The position numbers and the translations under genes were made by a program. DNA of 64,000 bases from assembly GCA_902783035.1 (NCBI GenBank), contig CACZPK010000086.1, forward strand, positions 1 through 64,000. The letters are read 5' to 3'. The notes below the pieces were generated by a model. That model was not told the origin of the DNA. It was given only the letters and a program-made list of their open reading frames with translations, and did not search any database. Origin of the DNA: Oscillospiraceae bacterium (lineage in GTDB: Bacteria > Bacillota > Clostridia > Oscillospirales > Oscillospiraceae). Positions 15,745 to 24,489 of this stretch are shown here, piece by piece (positions within the stretch are counted from its first letter, which is position 1; every line of letters starts with the position of its first letter).

Positions 15745-16152
15745 ATGGAATTGAAACTGACAGCCAAACAGTACCGCCGTTTGCTTGATCTGGTATACAT
15801 CGGAAACTGGGTGATCAACTCGACCCGGGGCGACGACCGCATCCGCGACTATGACGACGTGGAAACCGCGGTCTTTTCGCGCTGTCTCGATCAGGGCATG
15901 GTCTCCCTGGTTGAATCCTACAAGGGTGAATTGATCCCCTCCCGCGCTTTTGCGGACGGAGGCATCCACGAGGCGATCATGGCATATGAGGACACGATGT
16001 TCTTTGAGATCCTTGCGCAGGAGCTTGCGCTGCGCGATATGGACAGCGACGAGCCCACCCCCGACAACTACGACGAGCTGTGCGAGCGCATGGACGAATA
16101 CCTTGGCGAGTTTGAGGAACACGGCACGGACAACATCACGGTGGAAATGTGA
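15745..16152 (+). CDS. Small acidic protein of unknown function
   Basis: 135 residues, acidic, soluble and mostly helical by composition (RRLLDLVYIGNWVIN near the N-terminus). No known domain was recognised and there are no membrane segments. The ATG follows a clear AGGAGG ribosome site (spacing 8). An extension of the frame upstream overlaps the promoter and is rejected. It has its own promoter and a strong terminator, so it is monocistronic. I have no functional clue from its neighbours. Confidence 0.75.
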   Translation: MELKLTAKQYRRLLDLVYIGNWVINSTRGDDRIRDYDDVETAVFSRCLDQGMVSLVESYKGELIPSRAFADGGIHEAIMAYEDTMFFEILAQELALRDMDSDEPTPDNYDELCERMDEYLGEFEEHGTDNITVEM

Positions 16153-16164
16153 GTTTGAGCAGCA

Positions 16165-16192
16165 AAAAGGCGGCGCTTGAGCGCCGCCTTTT
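16165..16192 (+). terminator. Terminator of the 15745 gene
   Basis: Perfect 12-bp stem AAAAGGCGGCGC with its complement and a four-base loop. It ends in UUUU and is usable in both directions, so it also serves the leftward mtnN. Confidence 0.9.
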
Positions 16193-16208
16193 GTCGTTTC
16201 TTATGCCG

Positions 16209-16925
16209 TCAGCCGGCAATGAGTTTTTCCAGAATGCTGCCGGAAAGGTCGGCGGCCATCTGTTCCAGATCGACGGAGCTGTCCGCCGCGTCGCCGTCCG
16301 CAAGGTCGGAGATCGCGCGCACCACCACGAAGGGAACACCCGCGTATTCCGCCACCTGCGCAATGGCGCAGCCCTCCATCTCCGCCGCTGTAGCGCCGAA
16401 GGTCTCGGCAATATCGCGCTTGACCGCAAGCTCGGAGATGAATTGGTCACCCGAGGCGATGCGCCCCGTACGGACGCGCTCCGGCCCGATGACCGCCTCT
16501 GCCGCGGCACGGAACGCCTCGGCCAGCTCCTTGTCGCTGCGGAATACCGTGGGGTTGAGATGGTCGACGCCCGTGGCGAGATAGCCGCGCGCGTGTCCGA
16601 ACACGCTGATGTCAAAATCGTGCTGCACCAGCTCCGTGCCGATGACCACGTCCGCCACATGCAGCCCCTGGCCGATCCCGCCGGCAATGCCGGTGTTTAC
16701 AATATAATCCGGGGTATACTTATCAATCAGGAGCTGTGTGCAGCGCGCCGCGTTGACCTTGCCGATGCCGCTTTGCACCAAAATGACGCGATGGCGCCCC
16801 AGCGTCCCGTCATAGAACGTCAGCCCCGCAAGGGTCTCGCTCTTCACATCGCTCATCAGACCGCGCAGGCGCGCGACCTCGCTTTCCATGGCGCCGATAA
16901 CGCCGAACGTCGCGTTACTCTTCAT
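16209..16925 (-). CDS. mtnN: 5'-methylthioadenosine/S-adenosylhomocysteine nucleosidase
   Basis: 238-residue enzyme that removes adenine from S-adenosylhomocysteine and methylthioadenosine. The catalytic Glu near the N-terminus is E14 (GVIGAMESE). The second catalytic region AAEMEGCAIA and the proton-donor Asp in ISDLADG are present. The ATG at 16923-16925 overlaps the end of luxS by 11 bases, and the product S-ribosylhomocysteine is the LuxS substrate. Together they regenerate homocysteine for methionine synthesis. Confidence 0.95.
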   Translation of the reverse strand: MKSNATFGVIGAMESEVARLRGLMSDVKSETLAGLTFYDGTLGRHRVILVQSGIGKVNAARCTQLLIDKYTPDYIVNTGIAGGIGQGLHVADVVIGTELVQHDFDISVFGHARGYLATGVDHLNPTVFRSDKELAEAFRAAAEAVIGPERVRTGRIASGDQFISELAVKRDIAETFGATAAEMEGCAIAQVAEYAGVPFVVVRAISDLADGDAADSSVDLEQMAADLSGSILEKLIAG

Positions 16926-17379
16926 ACTGCAGCTTCTCCACCGTCCAGTTTTCCAGCACCTTGCACATGTCGGCGGCGACAAGCTGCGCGCCCACGAGGT
17001 CGTGGTTGAGGTAGTTGCCGCACTGTTCATGCTTTGCGCCGGGGATCTCCGGCTCGTCAAAATCACGGATAAAGGCAAAGCTCTCCTGAACAAGCTTGAT
17101 CGCCTGTGCATGGGAGATCGTGTCACGGACGATGAAATAGAAGCCCGTGCGGCACCCCATGGGGCCGACGTAGATGATGCTGTCGGACAGCGGGCCGCTG
17201 CGCACATAGGTGGCAAAGAGGTGTTCAAAGGTATGGATGGCGCCGTTGTCGAGGTAATCGCCCTTGTTGGGACGTTTCATGCGGATATCATAGGTAACGA
17301 CGTCCCCGTCGACACGGGAGATATACATTCCCTTTTGCAAAATGTCGTGGTTCATCATGAAGCTGGCCAGATCGTTCAT
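16915..17379 (-). CDS. luxS: S-ribosylhomocysteine lyase (AI-2 synthase)
   Basis: 154-residue metalloenzyme cleaving S-ribosylhomocysteine to homocysteine and the AI-2 precursor DPD. The metal ligands are H49 and H53 (HTFEH) and C120 (EQCGNY); the catalytic cysteine is C76 (PMGCRTG). Normal length. It is translated from a GAGGAGG ribosome site and is the first gene of luxS-mtnN. A quorum-sensing role cannot be inferred from the sequence alone. Confidence 0.97.
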   Translation of the reverse strand: MNDLASFMMNHDILQKGMYISRVDGDVVTYDIRMKRPNKGDYLDNGAIHTFEHLFATYVRSGPLSDSIIYVGPMGCRTGFYFIVRDTISHAQAIKLVQESFAFIRDFDEPEIPGAKHEQCGNYLNHDLVGAQLVAADMCKVLENWTVEKLQYEE

Positions 17380-17412
17380 AATATGCCCTCCTCTACAGTT
17401 TTATGACTAAAA

Positions 17413-17479
17413 ATGATATCGCATTTGCGTCCCCTCGTCAAGGCTTTGCCTTGAAATGCGGATAAAAACCGCGTATGAT
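17413..17479. promoter_or_regulatory. Divergent promoters of luxS (-) and the glycosylase gene (+) around a shared inverted repeat
   Basis: luxS: TTGACG (17436-17441), 17 bases, TATCAT (17413-17418) on the minus strand. Glycosylase: TTGAAA (17451-17456), 17 bases, TATGAT (17474-17479). The two -35 boxes are joined by a perfect 7-3-7 inverted repeat (17438-17454, TCAAGGC/GCCTTGA), so one bound protein would affect both. Confidence 0.6.
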
Positions 17480-17499
17480 GAAGGAAAAGGAGGCGCGCC

Positions 17500-18006
17500 A
17501 TGGAACGTTCCGCACAGATACACCCTTTTCCGCCGCTGTATGACCGAAATGCGCGCGTGCTGATCCTCGGCTCGTTCCCGTCGATCAAGTCACGCGAGGC
17601 AGCGTTTTTCTACGGGCATCCGCAAAACCGTTTCTGGCGAGTGCTGGCGTCGCTCTTCGGCACGGACGTACCGGTCACGCGGGAGGAAAAGTCCGCGCTT
17701 GTACTGCAAAACCGCCTTGCGCTCTGGGATGCCATCGCCTCCTGCGAGATCGTCGGTTCCTCCGACGCAAGCATCACGAACGTCGTTGCCAACGATCTGC
17801 GCCCCATTTTGGACGCCGCGGAGATCCGCGCGATCTTCTGCAACGGCGGCACGTCGCACAAGTGGTACAACCGCCTCCTGCGCGATACGCTGAAACGGGA
17901 CGCGGTACTGCTGCCCTCCACCAGCCCCGCCAACGCACAGTGGACGCTCCCGCGTCTTACAGACGCGTGGGGCGCGGCAATAATGCCGTATTTGACGGAA
18001 ACCTAA
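17500..18006 (+). CDS. DNA-deoxyinosine (hypoxanthine-DNA) glycosylase, UDG superfamily
   Basis: 168-residue base-excision repair enzyme. GSFPSIKSR and YGHPQNRFW are the signature of the family 6 (HDG) branch of the uracil-DNA glycosylase superfamily, which removes hypoxanthine from deaminated adenine. The C-terminal LPSTSPANA matches the conserved loop. Length fits the family (about 160-170). It is divergent from luxS and has its own promoter. Activity on uracil is weak or absent in known members. Confidence 0.88.
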   Translation: MERSAQIHPFPPLYDRNARVLILGSFPSIKSREAAFFYGHPQNRFWRVLASLFGTDVPVTREEKSALVLQNRLALWDAIASCEIVGSSDASITNVVANDLRPILDAAEIRAIFCNGGTSHKWYNRLLRDTLKRDAVLLPSTSPANAQWTLPRLTDAWGAAIMPYLTET

Positions 18007-18049
18007 AAAAAGCGCAGGCAAAACCCGCCGTTTTCTGCGCTGCCGCGCA

Positions 18050-18078
18050 TTGACGATACGCCGACGCGGACATATCAT
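18050..18078 (+). promoter_or_regulatory. Promoter of the MATE exporter gene
   Basis: TTGACG (18050-18055), 17 bases, TATCAT (18073-18078), some 80 bases before the start codon. Confidence 0.6.
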
Positions 18079-18158
18079 GTAATGCGAAGAAAAAAAGAAG
18101 TTCAGGATCGCTGCAAGGCAAGACTTTTGTACAGCAGTCACCAGCAAAGGATTTTGAT

Positions 18159-19532
18159 ATGGATATCCAGACGCCGCAGCCTACAGGCAAAAAAGAAATC
18201 AATTTCTCCAACCGGGATCTGATCGTGCTGATCGCACCGCTGATTGCCGAGCAGTTCCTCGCGATTCTCGTCGGTCTCGCGGACTCGCTGATGGTCGCCA
18301 CCGTGGGAGATGCGGCGATCTCGGCGGTATCGCTGGTGGACTCCATCAGCAACCTGATGATTTACGTTTTTTCCGCCATGGCAGCGGGCGGCGCGGCGGT
18401 CGCAGGGCAATACATCGGCCGCCGCGAGCAGCAAAACGCCAATGCCGCGGGGCAGCACCTCGTCATACTGCTGGGTGTGACGTCGGCGGTTTTCATCGCG
18501 CTGTTGTATGTCTTCAAGACCGTCGTGCTCACCACCGTTTTCGGTCAGATCGACGCAGACGTCATGGCAGCAACGGACAAGTATTACACCATCGTCATTG
18601 CGTCCATCCCCGGCATTGCGCTTTACAACGGCGGCGCCGCCATCTTCCGCACGATGGGAAAGAGCGACGTCTCGCTCAAGGTATCGCTGCTGATGAACGG
18701 CATCAACGTGTGCGGCAACGCACTGCTGATCTTCGGCTTCGGCATGGACGTGGCGGGCGTCGCCATCCCGACCCTTGTGTCGCGCACGGTGGCGGCCGTC
18801 GTGATCCTCGCGCTGCTGTTTGATGAAAAGCTCCCCCTGCACCTGTCCGATATCCGTGCGTTCCGGCCAAACCGCCGCCTGCTCCGGAACATTCTCTACA
18901 TCAGCATTCCCAGCGGCGTTGAAAACGGCATGTTCCAGCTCGGCCGTCTGGCGTTGTTCAGCCTGATTTCCACCTTCGGCACGCCCTCCATCGTCGCCAA
19001 TGCCATCGGCAACACACTGGGCAACTTCCACGTCTTTGCGGGACAGGGTCTCAACCTCGGCGTCACGACGGTCATCAGCCAGTGCGTCGGCGCGGGTGAC
19101 TACGGCGCGGCGCGGCGTTACATGCGCAAGTTTGCCAAAACGGGCTATGCCATGATGGCAGCGGTCAATCTCGGCATCATCGCCCTGCTGCCCGTGATCA
19201 TGCGTATCTACAATGTCTCGCCCGAGGGCGAGCACCTCGCTGTGATCGTGGCGCTGATTCACGGCATTGCCGCCATCTTCCTGTGGCTGCCGTCGTTCAT
19301 GCTCCCGACCTGTCTGCGCGCCGCAGGCGACGCACGCTATACCATGCTTGCCAGCATGACGACCATGTGGCTTTGCCGCGTGGTAATGGCTTACGTCTTT
19401 GGCCGGACGCTGGGTTACGGCGTAGTGGGCGTCTGGGCGGCGCACGCCGTGCTCGACTGGTCGGTACGCAGCACCATATTCTTCCTGCGCTATCGCAGCA
19501 ACAAGTGGACGACCAAGGCGATCCAATCCTGA
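18159..19532 (+). CDS. MATE family efflux transporter
   Basis: 457-residue membrane protein with about 12 helices in two similar halves. It resembles the NorM/DinF-type multidrug and toxin extrusion transporters (N-terminal LIAPLIAEQFLAILVGLADSL). Expected to export cationic compounds using Na+ or H+. The ribosome site before the ATG is weak. Substrate unknown. Neighbours (a DNA glycosylase and metH) give no clue. Confidence 0.9.
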   Translation: MDIQTPQPTGKKEINFSNRDLIVLIAPLIAEQFLAILVGLADSLMVATVGDAAISAVSLVDSISNLMIYVFSAMAAGGAAVAGQYIGRREQQNANAAGQHLVILLGVTSAVFIALLYVFKTVVLTTVFGQIDADVMAATDKYYTIVIASIPGIALYNGGAAIFRTMGKSDVSLKVSLLMNGINVCGNALLIFGFGMDVAGVAIPTLVSRTVAAVVILALLFDEKLPLHLSDIRAFRPNRRLLRNILYISIPSGVENGMFQLGRLALFSLISTFGTPSIVANAIGNTLGNFHVFAGQGLNLGVTTVISQCVGAGDYGAARRYMRKFAKTGYAMMAAVNLGIIALLPVIMRIYNVSPEGEHLAVIVALIHGIAAIFLWLPSFMLPTCLRAAGDARYTMLASMTTMWLCRVVMAYVFGRTLGYGVVGVWAAHAVLDWSVRSTIFFLRYRSNKWTTKAIQS

Positions 19533-19548
19533 AAAACGGAACAGATAG

Positions 19549-19576
19549 ACGAGGGACGGCATACGCCGTCCCTCGT
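19549..19576. terminator. Terminator between the MATE gene and metH
   Basis: Perfect 12-bp stem (19549-19560 with 19565-19576, ACGAGGGACGGC), loop of four, followed rightward by TTCTT. Confidence 0.8.
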
Positions 19577-19589
19577 TCTTGCATTTTCG

Positions 19590-21995
19590 TTATTGCAGCA
19601 CTTCCCGCGCGACCTCCACCGACGCTTTCGCATCCTTTGCGTAGTAATCCGCGCCGATGCGTCTGGCATACTCCGGCGTCACCACAGCGCCGCCGACGAA
19701 CACCTTCGGCGGCTGCGGCAGCGCGCGCAGGCGCTTCACCGTTTCCTCCATCGCGCCGAGCGTCGTGGTCATCAGCGCCGAAAGGCCGACCAAGCGTATG
19801 CCCTTTTCCCGAACCGCGTCCACGATCATCTCCGGCGCCACGTCGCGCCCGAGGTCGAGCACGTCGTAGCCGTAGTTCTCCAGCACCGTTTTGACAATGT
19901 TCTTGCCGATGTCGTGCACATCGCCGCGCACGGTGGCAACCACCAGCGCGCCGCGCTTGACGCTCGCGCCGCCCTTCTCCGCAAGCGATGCGCGGATGAC
20001 CTCAAACACCGCCTGCGCCGCCTGCGCTGCGGAGAGCAGCTGCGGCAGAAACACCTTTCCCGCCTCATAGCCCTCTCCCACGCGATCCAGCGCCGGGATC
20101 AGGTGATCGTCCACAAGTGCCAGCTCCGATTCGTTTTGCAGCGCTTCACGCGCCAGCGCCGCCGCTTCCGTCTTGAGTCCGCGCACCACCGCCTCGTCCA
20201 GCGTCAGCGGCGCGGATGCGCTTTTCTCCGTCTTGCCGCTCTTCGCGGAGCTGACGATCACGCTCGTTCCTGCTTTGGGCGGCTCATAGTCCGCAAACCG
20301 CTCCACATACGCGCGGCACGCCTCATCCTCACCGGAGAGCACGCGGAATGCCGCGATCGCATCCATCAGCTCCGTCTGGTTGGGGTTGAGGATCGGCAGC
20401 GTCAGGCCTGCGTGCAGCGCCTCGATGAGAAATGTGCGCGTCACCAGCGGACGATTCGGCAGGCCAAACGAGATGTTGGAAACGCCCAGCACCGTTTGCA
20501 GCCCCAGTTCCTCGCGCACCATGCGCAGGGCGCGCAACGTCTCCCGTGCCTGCTCCTGCTGTGCGGAAACCGTCAGCGTCAGGCAGTCGATCCACACGTC
20601 CTCACGCGGGATGCCATAGCTGAGCGCCGCGTCAAGGATGCATTTTGCAATGGCGAAGCGCTGTTCCGCCGTCTGCGGCACGCCGCCCTTGTCGAGCGTC
20701 AAGCCCACAACCGCCGCGCCGTATTTCCGGATAATCGGCAGGACGCGTTCCAGCACTTCCGTGTCGCCGTTCACGCTGTTTACCACCGCTTTCCCGTTGT
20801 AAACCCGCAGTGCCGCTTCCAGCGCCTTCGCGTTGGACGAATCGAGCATCAGCGGCAGCGGCACCGTACCCTGTAGCGCTTCGACGACGCGCGGGAGCAT
20901 GGACACTTCGTCCACGCCGGGGTAACCCACATTGACGTCAAGAATGTCAGCGCCCGCATCCTCCTGCGCCACGGCAACGTCGAGAATGTAGTCGAGATCG
21001 TTGTCCAGCAGCGCCTGCTGGAAACGCTTTTTACCCGTCGGGTTGATGCGCTCGCCGATCACGCGCACGCCCGTAAGGGGCAGCGGCCTGACGGGCGTGC
21101 AGACAAAGCCCTCCCGCCGCACGGTGCGCTTTACAGGTGTACGCCCTTTCAGCCGCTCCGCGACGCCGCGCACGTAGTCCGGCGAGGTGCCGCAGCAACC
21201 GCCGAATACGCTCACGCCCGCGTCCGCAAGCGGCGCAAGGATCTGCGCAAAGGATTGCGCATCCATGTCGTAGTGGCCGTCCACGGGGTCTGGCAGGCCG
21301 GCGTTGGGCTTGGCGATCACAGGCAGCGGCGTATGTTCGCACAGCTCCCGCATCAGCGGCGCCAGCTTATCCGGCCCCAGCGAACAGTTCAGTCCGATCG
21401 CGTCCGCGCCCAGCCCCGTGAGGGTGTGCGCCATGGATGCGACGGTACAGCCCGTAAAGGTTCGCCCCGACGCCTCAAAGGACATCGTCACCAGAACGGG
21501 CAGGCCGGTGTTCTCCTTGACCGCCAGCAAAGCCGCTTTCGCCTCGTAGAGGTCGGTCATGGTTTCGATCACCGCAAGGTCGGCGCCCGCCGCCGCGCCC
21601 GCAAGGGCAATTTCACGGAACAGTTCGTACGCGCGCTCAAACGGCAGCGTCCCCATCGGCTCAAGCAGCTCGCCCAGCGGGCCGATGTCCAGCGCGACGC
21701 GCACGCCCGTGCCTGCGGCCGCGTCCTTCGCCAGCGCAATTGCGGCGGAGACGATCTTCCCGACACTCTTGCCCGTGCGCGCCAGCTTGAGCGCGTTCGC
21801 GCCAAAGGTGTTGGCATAGATCACATCGCTGCCGGCGGCAATGTAGTCATGGTAAACCCCCCGAAGCAGTTCGGGCTGCTCCAGATTCAGCAGCTCCGGC
21901 ACACCGCCGGGCTTGAGCCCGCGGCTTTGCAGAACGGTGCCCATCGCACCGTCCAGAATGACAACCTTATTAAAATCCAGCGGTTCAGACGACAC
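19590..21995 (-). CDS. metH: Cobalamin-dependent methionine synthase without activation domain
   Basis: 801-residue enzyme that methylates homocysteine from methyltetrahydrofolate via methylcobalamin. Domains in order: homocysteine-binding barrel (about 1-290, zinc cysteines in NCSLG and GGCCGTSP), pterin-binding barrel (about 310-570, VIGERINPTGKK), B12 cap (about 590-680) and B12-binding Rossmann domain (DVHDIGKN near residue 690, the His being the cobalt ligand). The AdoMet-binding activation domain of E. coli MetH is absent; the overlapping upstream gene supplies it. The start is GTG with GGGAGG eight bases upstream. It recycles homocysteine produced by LuxS. Confidence 0.93.
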   Translation of the reverse strand: MSSEPLDFNKVVILDGAMGTVLQSRGLKPGGVPELLNLEQPELLRGVYHDYIAAGSDVIYANTFGANALKLARTGKSVGKIVSAAIALAKDAAAGTGVRVALDIGPLGELLEPMGTLPFERAYELFREIALAGAAAGADLAVIETMTDLYEAKAALLAVKENTGLPVLVTMSFEASGRTFTGCTVASMAHTLTGLGADAIGLNCSLGPDKLAPLMRELCEHTPLPVIAKPNAGLPDPVDGHYDMDAQSFAQILAPLADAGVSVFGGCCGTSPDYVRGVAERLKGRTPVKRTVRREGFVCTPVRPLPLTGVRVIGERINPTGKKRFQQALLDNDLDYILDVAVAQEDAGADILDVNVGYPGVDEVSMLPRVVEALQGTVPLPLMLDSSNAKALEAALRVYNGKAVVNSVNGDTEVLERVLPIIRKYGAAVVGLTLDKGGVPQTAEQRFAIAKCILDAALSYGIPREDVWIDCLTLTVSAQQEQARETLRALRMVREELGLQTVLGVSNISFGLPNRPLVTRTFLIEALHAGLTLPILNPNQTELMDAIAAFRVLSGEDEACRAYVERFADYEPPKAGTSVIVSSAKSGKTEKSASAPLTLDEAVVRGLKTEAAALAREALQNESELALVDDHLIPALDRVGEGYEAGKVFLPQLLSAAQAAQAVFEVIRASLAEKGGASVKRGALVVATVRGDVHDIGKNIVKTVLENYGYDVLDLGRDVAPEMIVDAVREKGIRLVGLSALMTTTLGAMEETVKRLRALPQPPKVFVGGAVVTPEYARRIGADYYAKDAKASVEVAREVLQ

Positions 21996-22641
21996 AGCTC
22001 GTCCCTCCCTTTCGATATTCGCAGGTCTGTTTCATCGCGCAGTATCCGCATCCGCGCACCCGCGCGGGCTGCGGTTCGTCCGCCACGCCGAGGATAGCGG
22101 TAACGGACTTCGCCGGGGTCATGAGGAAACTCTCGCTCAAATGGATGCCCAGCCGCCGCTCCGCATCCAGCGCGGCAAGCACGAACGGTTGCAGGGAAAG
22201 CGGCAGATCCCCGTATCCGGGGCTGAACCGGTCGGTCAGGAAACGCGGTGCAAACCGCTCCGCGATCTCCGCCTCCGCCATATCGCAGCCCGTTTCGACC
22301 CATGCGCTGCCGCAAGCGTCCAAAATGACCGCCGCGCCCATGTCTCTCCGCTCCAGCGCGCGCAGGCGGCGCTCAAAATCCAGCCCAAGCGTACAGCACA
22401 GCAACACCGCCGTGTCACACCCGCGCAGCATCTTTTCCGCAAGGGCGCCGGGCAGCATCGCGCCGCCGGAGAGCAAAATGCCGTCGGGCTGATGCGTCAG
22501 CGGGAAAGCACGATAGACGTACTGCGGGCGCAGGGTCTCCGCCAGCTCGTCCGCGGTGCGTTCCACGCGCTCTCGCAAATCCGCTGGAGTCTCCCCGCGA
22601 ACACGAAGATAGCGCAGGATTTCGTCGATGTCCGCTCGCAC
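21985..22641 (-). CDS. Stand-alone methionine synthase activation-domain protein
   Basis: 218 residues. Similar to the C-terminal reactivation domain of MetH, which binds AdoMet and flavodoxin to repair oxidised cobalamin. The DRFSPGYGDLPL stretch corresponds to the AdoMet-binding R-x-x-PGY motif. A Cys-rich tail (CGYCAMKQTC) is extra and could bind metal or an Fe-S cluster. Starts at GTG. Its end overlaps metH by 11 bases, so the two proteins should be made together. This split arrangement is common in clostridia. Confidence 0.87.
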   Translation of the reverse strand: MRADIDEILRYLRVRGETPADLRERVERTADELAETLRPQYVYRAFPLTHQPDGILLSGGAMLPGALAEKMLRGCDTAVLLCCTLGLDFERRLRALERRDMGAAVILDACGSAWVETGCDMAEAEIAERFAPRFLTDRFSPGYGDLPLSLQPFVLAALDAERRLGIHLSESFLMTPAKSVTAILGVADEPQPARVRGCGYCAMKQTCEYRKGGTSCVV

Positions 22642-22671
22642 GGCGCTCCCTCCCCTGTCCGTTTTGGGTCG

Positions 22672-22677
22672 ATTATA
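22672..22677 (-). promoter_or_regulatory. Extended -10 promoter of the metH operon
   Basis: TG-T-TATAAT on the minus strand (22672-22677), 31 bases before the GTG start. No convincing -35, and I see no S-box, SAM or B12 riboswitch in the short leader. Confidence 0.5.
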
Positions 22678-22722
22678 ACACAGCCAAACCGCCGCGTACA
22701 GAATTTTTGGGTGAAATTATCA

Positions 22723-22751
22723 TTGACAAGTGCCGAAATCCCGATTACAAT
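22723..22751 (+). promoter_or_regulatory. Promoter of the T-box operon
   Basis: TTGACA (22723-22728), 17 bases, TACAAT (22746-22751). Transcription should start near 22758, just before Stem I of the T-box. Confidence 0.8.
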
Positions 22752-22790
22752 GCCAACATAAGTTTATACAAAAAGACTTTGAAGGAGAAT

Positions 22791-23059
22791 CCGCGTTTTT
22801 CAAAACGCTCCAGAGAGCCGGCGGTTGGTGCGAGCCGGTGCGGGGAAAAGCGGCGGTCTGGCTCCCGAGTCGGCTTTGCGAACGCGGAAACACATTCCCC
22901 AGTAGTGAAGCCCGGACGCCCCGTTACCGGCTGAGGACTTCGCGGCAGTGCGCCGCCGAGTTCAAGAGAGATCGACGCCCGCGAGGGTGCGATAAGCAGG
23001 GTGGTACCGCGAATGTGATGTTCGTCCCTGAAGCCGTTAACGGTTTCAGGGACGTTTTT
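22791..23059 (+). promoter_or_regulatory. T-box riboswitch (tRNA-sensing leader) with terminator
   Basis: Stem I is closed by CCGCGTT (22791-22797) and AACGCGG (22881-22887). It contains the AGAGAG bulge (22812-22817) followed by the GGTTGGTG-type apical loop. The diagnostic T-box AGGGTGGTACCGCG is at 22998-23011. A terminator stem (23023-23054) ends in TTTTT (23055-23059). When uncharged tRNA binds, the antiterminator forms and the operon is read. The specifier codon is uncertain: CTC (Leu) at 22862-22864 lies in the expected part of Stem I and would suit a LeuA-like gene. Confidence 0.93.
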
Positions 23060-23088
23060 CTTTTATTTTATATGAAGGAGCTTGCCTT

Positions 23089-24489
23089 ATGGAAGAAGTC
23101 AGGATCAGCGATGTGACCATGAAAGCACTCGGCGGAGCGCTGTCGTTCAAGGAGAAGATTGAGCTGAGCAAACTGCTCGACCGTCTCGGGGTGTCTGTCA
23201 TCGAACTGGAAGGCATCCAAAACGCCAAGGTGGACGCGCTGCGCGTCAAGTCCGTGGCATCCGCGGTAAAGGAGAGCGTTGTCGCCGTTCCCGTCGCCCT
23301 GACGCGCGAGAGCGTGGACGCTGTCTGGAACGCCCTGAGCGGGGCAAAAAAACCGCGTCTGCAACTCATCACCCCGACGAGCACGGTGCAGATGGAGTAT
23401 CTCTGCCACAAAAAGCCCGAGGCGATGCTCGCCCTCATTCGGGAGCTGGTTGCCTATTGCCGCGAGAAATGCGCCGATGTCGAATTCGTCGCCGATGACG
23501 CCACCCGCGCCGAGCCGGACTATCTCGTCCGGGCGGTTTCCGCCGCAGTGGAGGCCGGCGCCACCACCGTAACGGTCTGCGACACGGCCGGCGCAATGCT
23601 CCCGCGGGAGTTTGGCACTTTCTTCGAAACGCTTTACGAAACTGTCCCCGCGCTGCGCGACGTGTGTGTGGGCGTCGCCTGTTCCGATGCGCTGGCGATG
23701 GCGGACGCCTGCGCCGTGACCGCGGTGCTGCGCGGCGCGCGTGAGATCAAGGTCTCCTCCCACCCGGCCGGCGGGGCGCTCCTGCCCAATGTCACCCGTG
23801 TGCTGCACGTCAAGGGCGAGGAGCTGGGCGTACGCGCAGCGGTGCGCACGGTGGAGCTTGGCCGCGTGACCGGTCAGATCGCGCGCATGTTTGAAACCGG
23901 CAAGAACACGCCCTATGACGGTTTTGGCAGCAGTGCGGGCGCAGAGCTGGTCCTCTCGCAGCACGACGACAAGCCCGCCGTCCTGCAGGCCGTCGCCAAG
24001 CTGGGCTATGACCTGAGCGAAGAGGATCAGACAGCGGTATGGGAGGCGTTCCGCCGCATCGCCCAGCGCAAGGAAGAGATCGGCGCGCGCGAGCTTGACG
24101 CCATCGTCGCCTCCGCTGCCATGCAGGTGCCCGCCGCCTACACGGTCAAGAGCTATGTGATCAACACCGGAAGCGGCATCACCGCAATGGCGCACATCAA
24201 GCTGGAAAAGGACGGCAGGGAGCTGGAGGGCGTATCCCTCGGAGACGGGCCGATCGACGCGGCCTTCCTCGCGTTGGAACAGGTCACGGGCCGCCACTGC
24301 GAAATGGATGACTTCCAGATCCGCACCGTCACCGAAGGGCATGAGGCCATGGGCGAGACTGTCGTCCGCCTGCGCGCGGGCGGGCGCCTCTATCCCGGAC
24401 GCGGCATATCCACCGACATCGTCGGCGCAAGCATTCGCGCTTATGTCAATGCACTCAACAGAATCACCTACGAGGAGGAAACGGTATGA
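23089..24489 (+). CDS. LeuA-like protein with degenerate active site and LeuA regulatory domain
   Basis: 466 residues. The N-terminal TIM barrel (about 1-290) aligns by eye with 2-isopropylmalate/homocitrate synthases, and the C-terminal part with the LeuA allosteric dimer domain (INTGSGITAMAHIKL). The catalytic features are gone. The TLRDGEQ-type motif reads TMKALGG. The HCHND metal-binding motif reads VACSDA. The NGIGERAGN motif reads SHPAGGALLP. It is therefore unlikely to be a normal synthase and may be a sensor, a subunit or an enzyme with a new chemistry. Controlled by a T-box and overlapping the next gene by four bases (ATGA). Ribosome site GAAGGAG, about 12 bases from the ATG. Confidence 0.8.
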   Translation: MEEVRISDVTMKALGGALSFKEKIELSKLLDRLGVSVIELEGIQNAKVDALRVKSVASAVKESVVAVPVALTRESVDAVWNALSGAKKPRLQLITPTSTVQMEYLCHKKPEAMLALIRELVAYCREKCADVEFVADDATRAEPDYLVRAVSAAVEAGATTVTVCDTAGAMLPREFGTFFETLYETVPALRDVCVGVACSDALAMADACAVTAVLRGAREIKVSSHPAGGALLPNVTRVLHVKGEELGVRAAVRTVELGRVTGQIARMFETGKNTPYDGFGSSAGAELVLSQHDDKPAVLQAVAKLGYDLSEEDQTAVWEAFRRIAQRKEEIGARELDAIVASAAMQVPAAYTVKSYVINTGSGITAMAHIKLEKDGRELEGVSLGDGPIDAAFLALEQVTGRHCEMDDFQIRTVTEGHEAMGETVVRLRAGGRLYPGRGISTDIVGASIRAYVNALNRITYEEETV

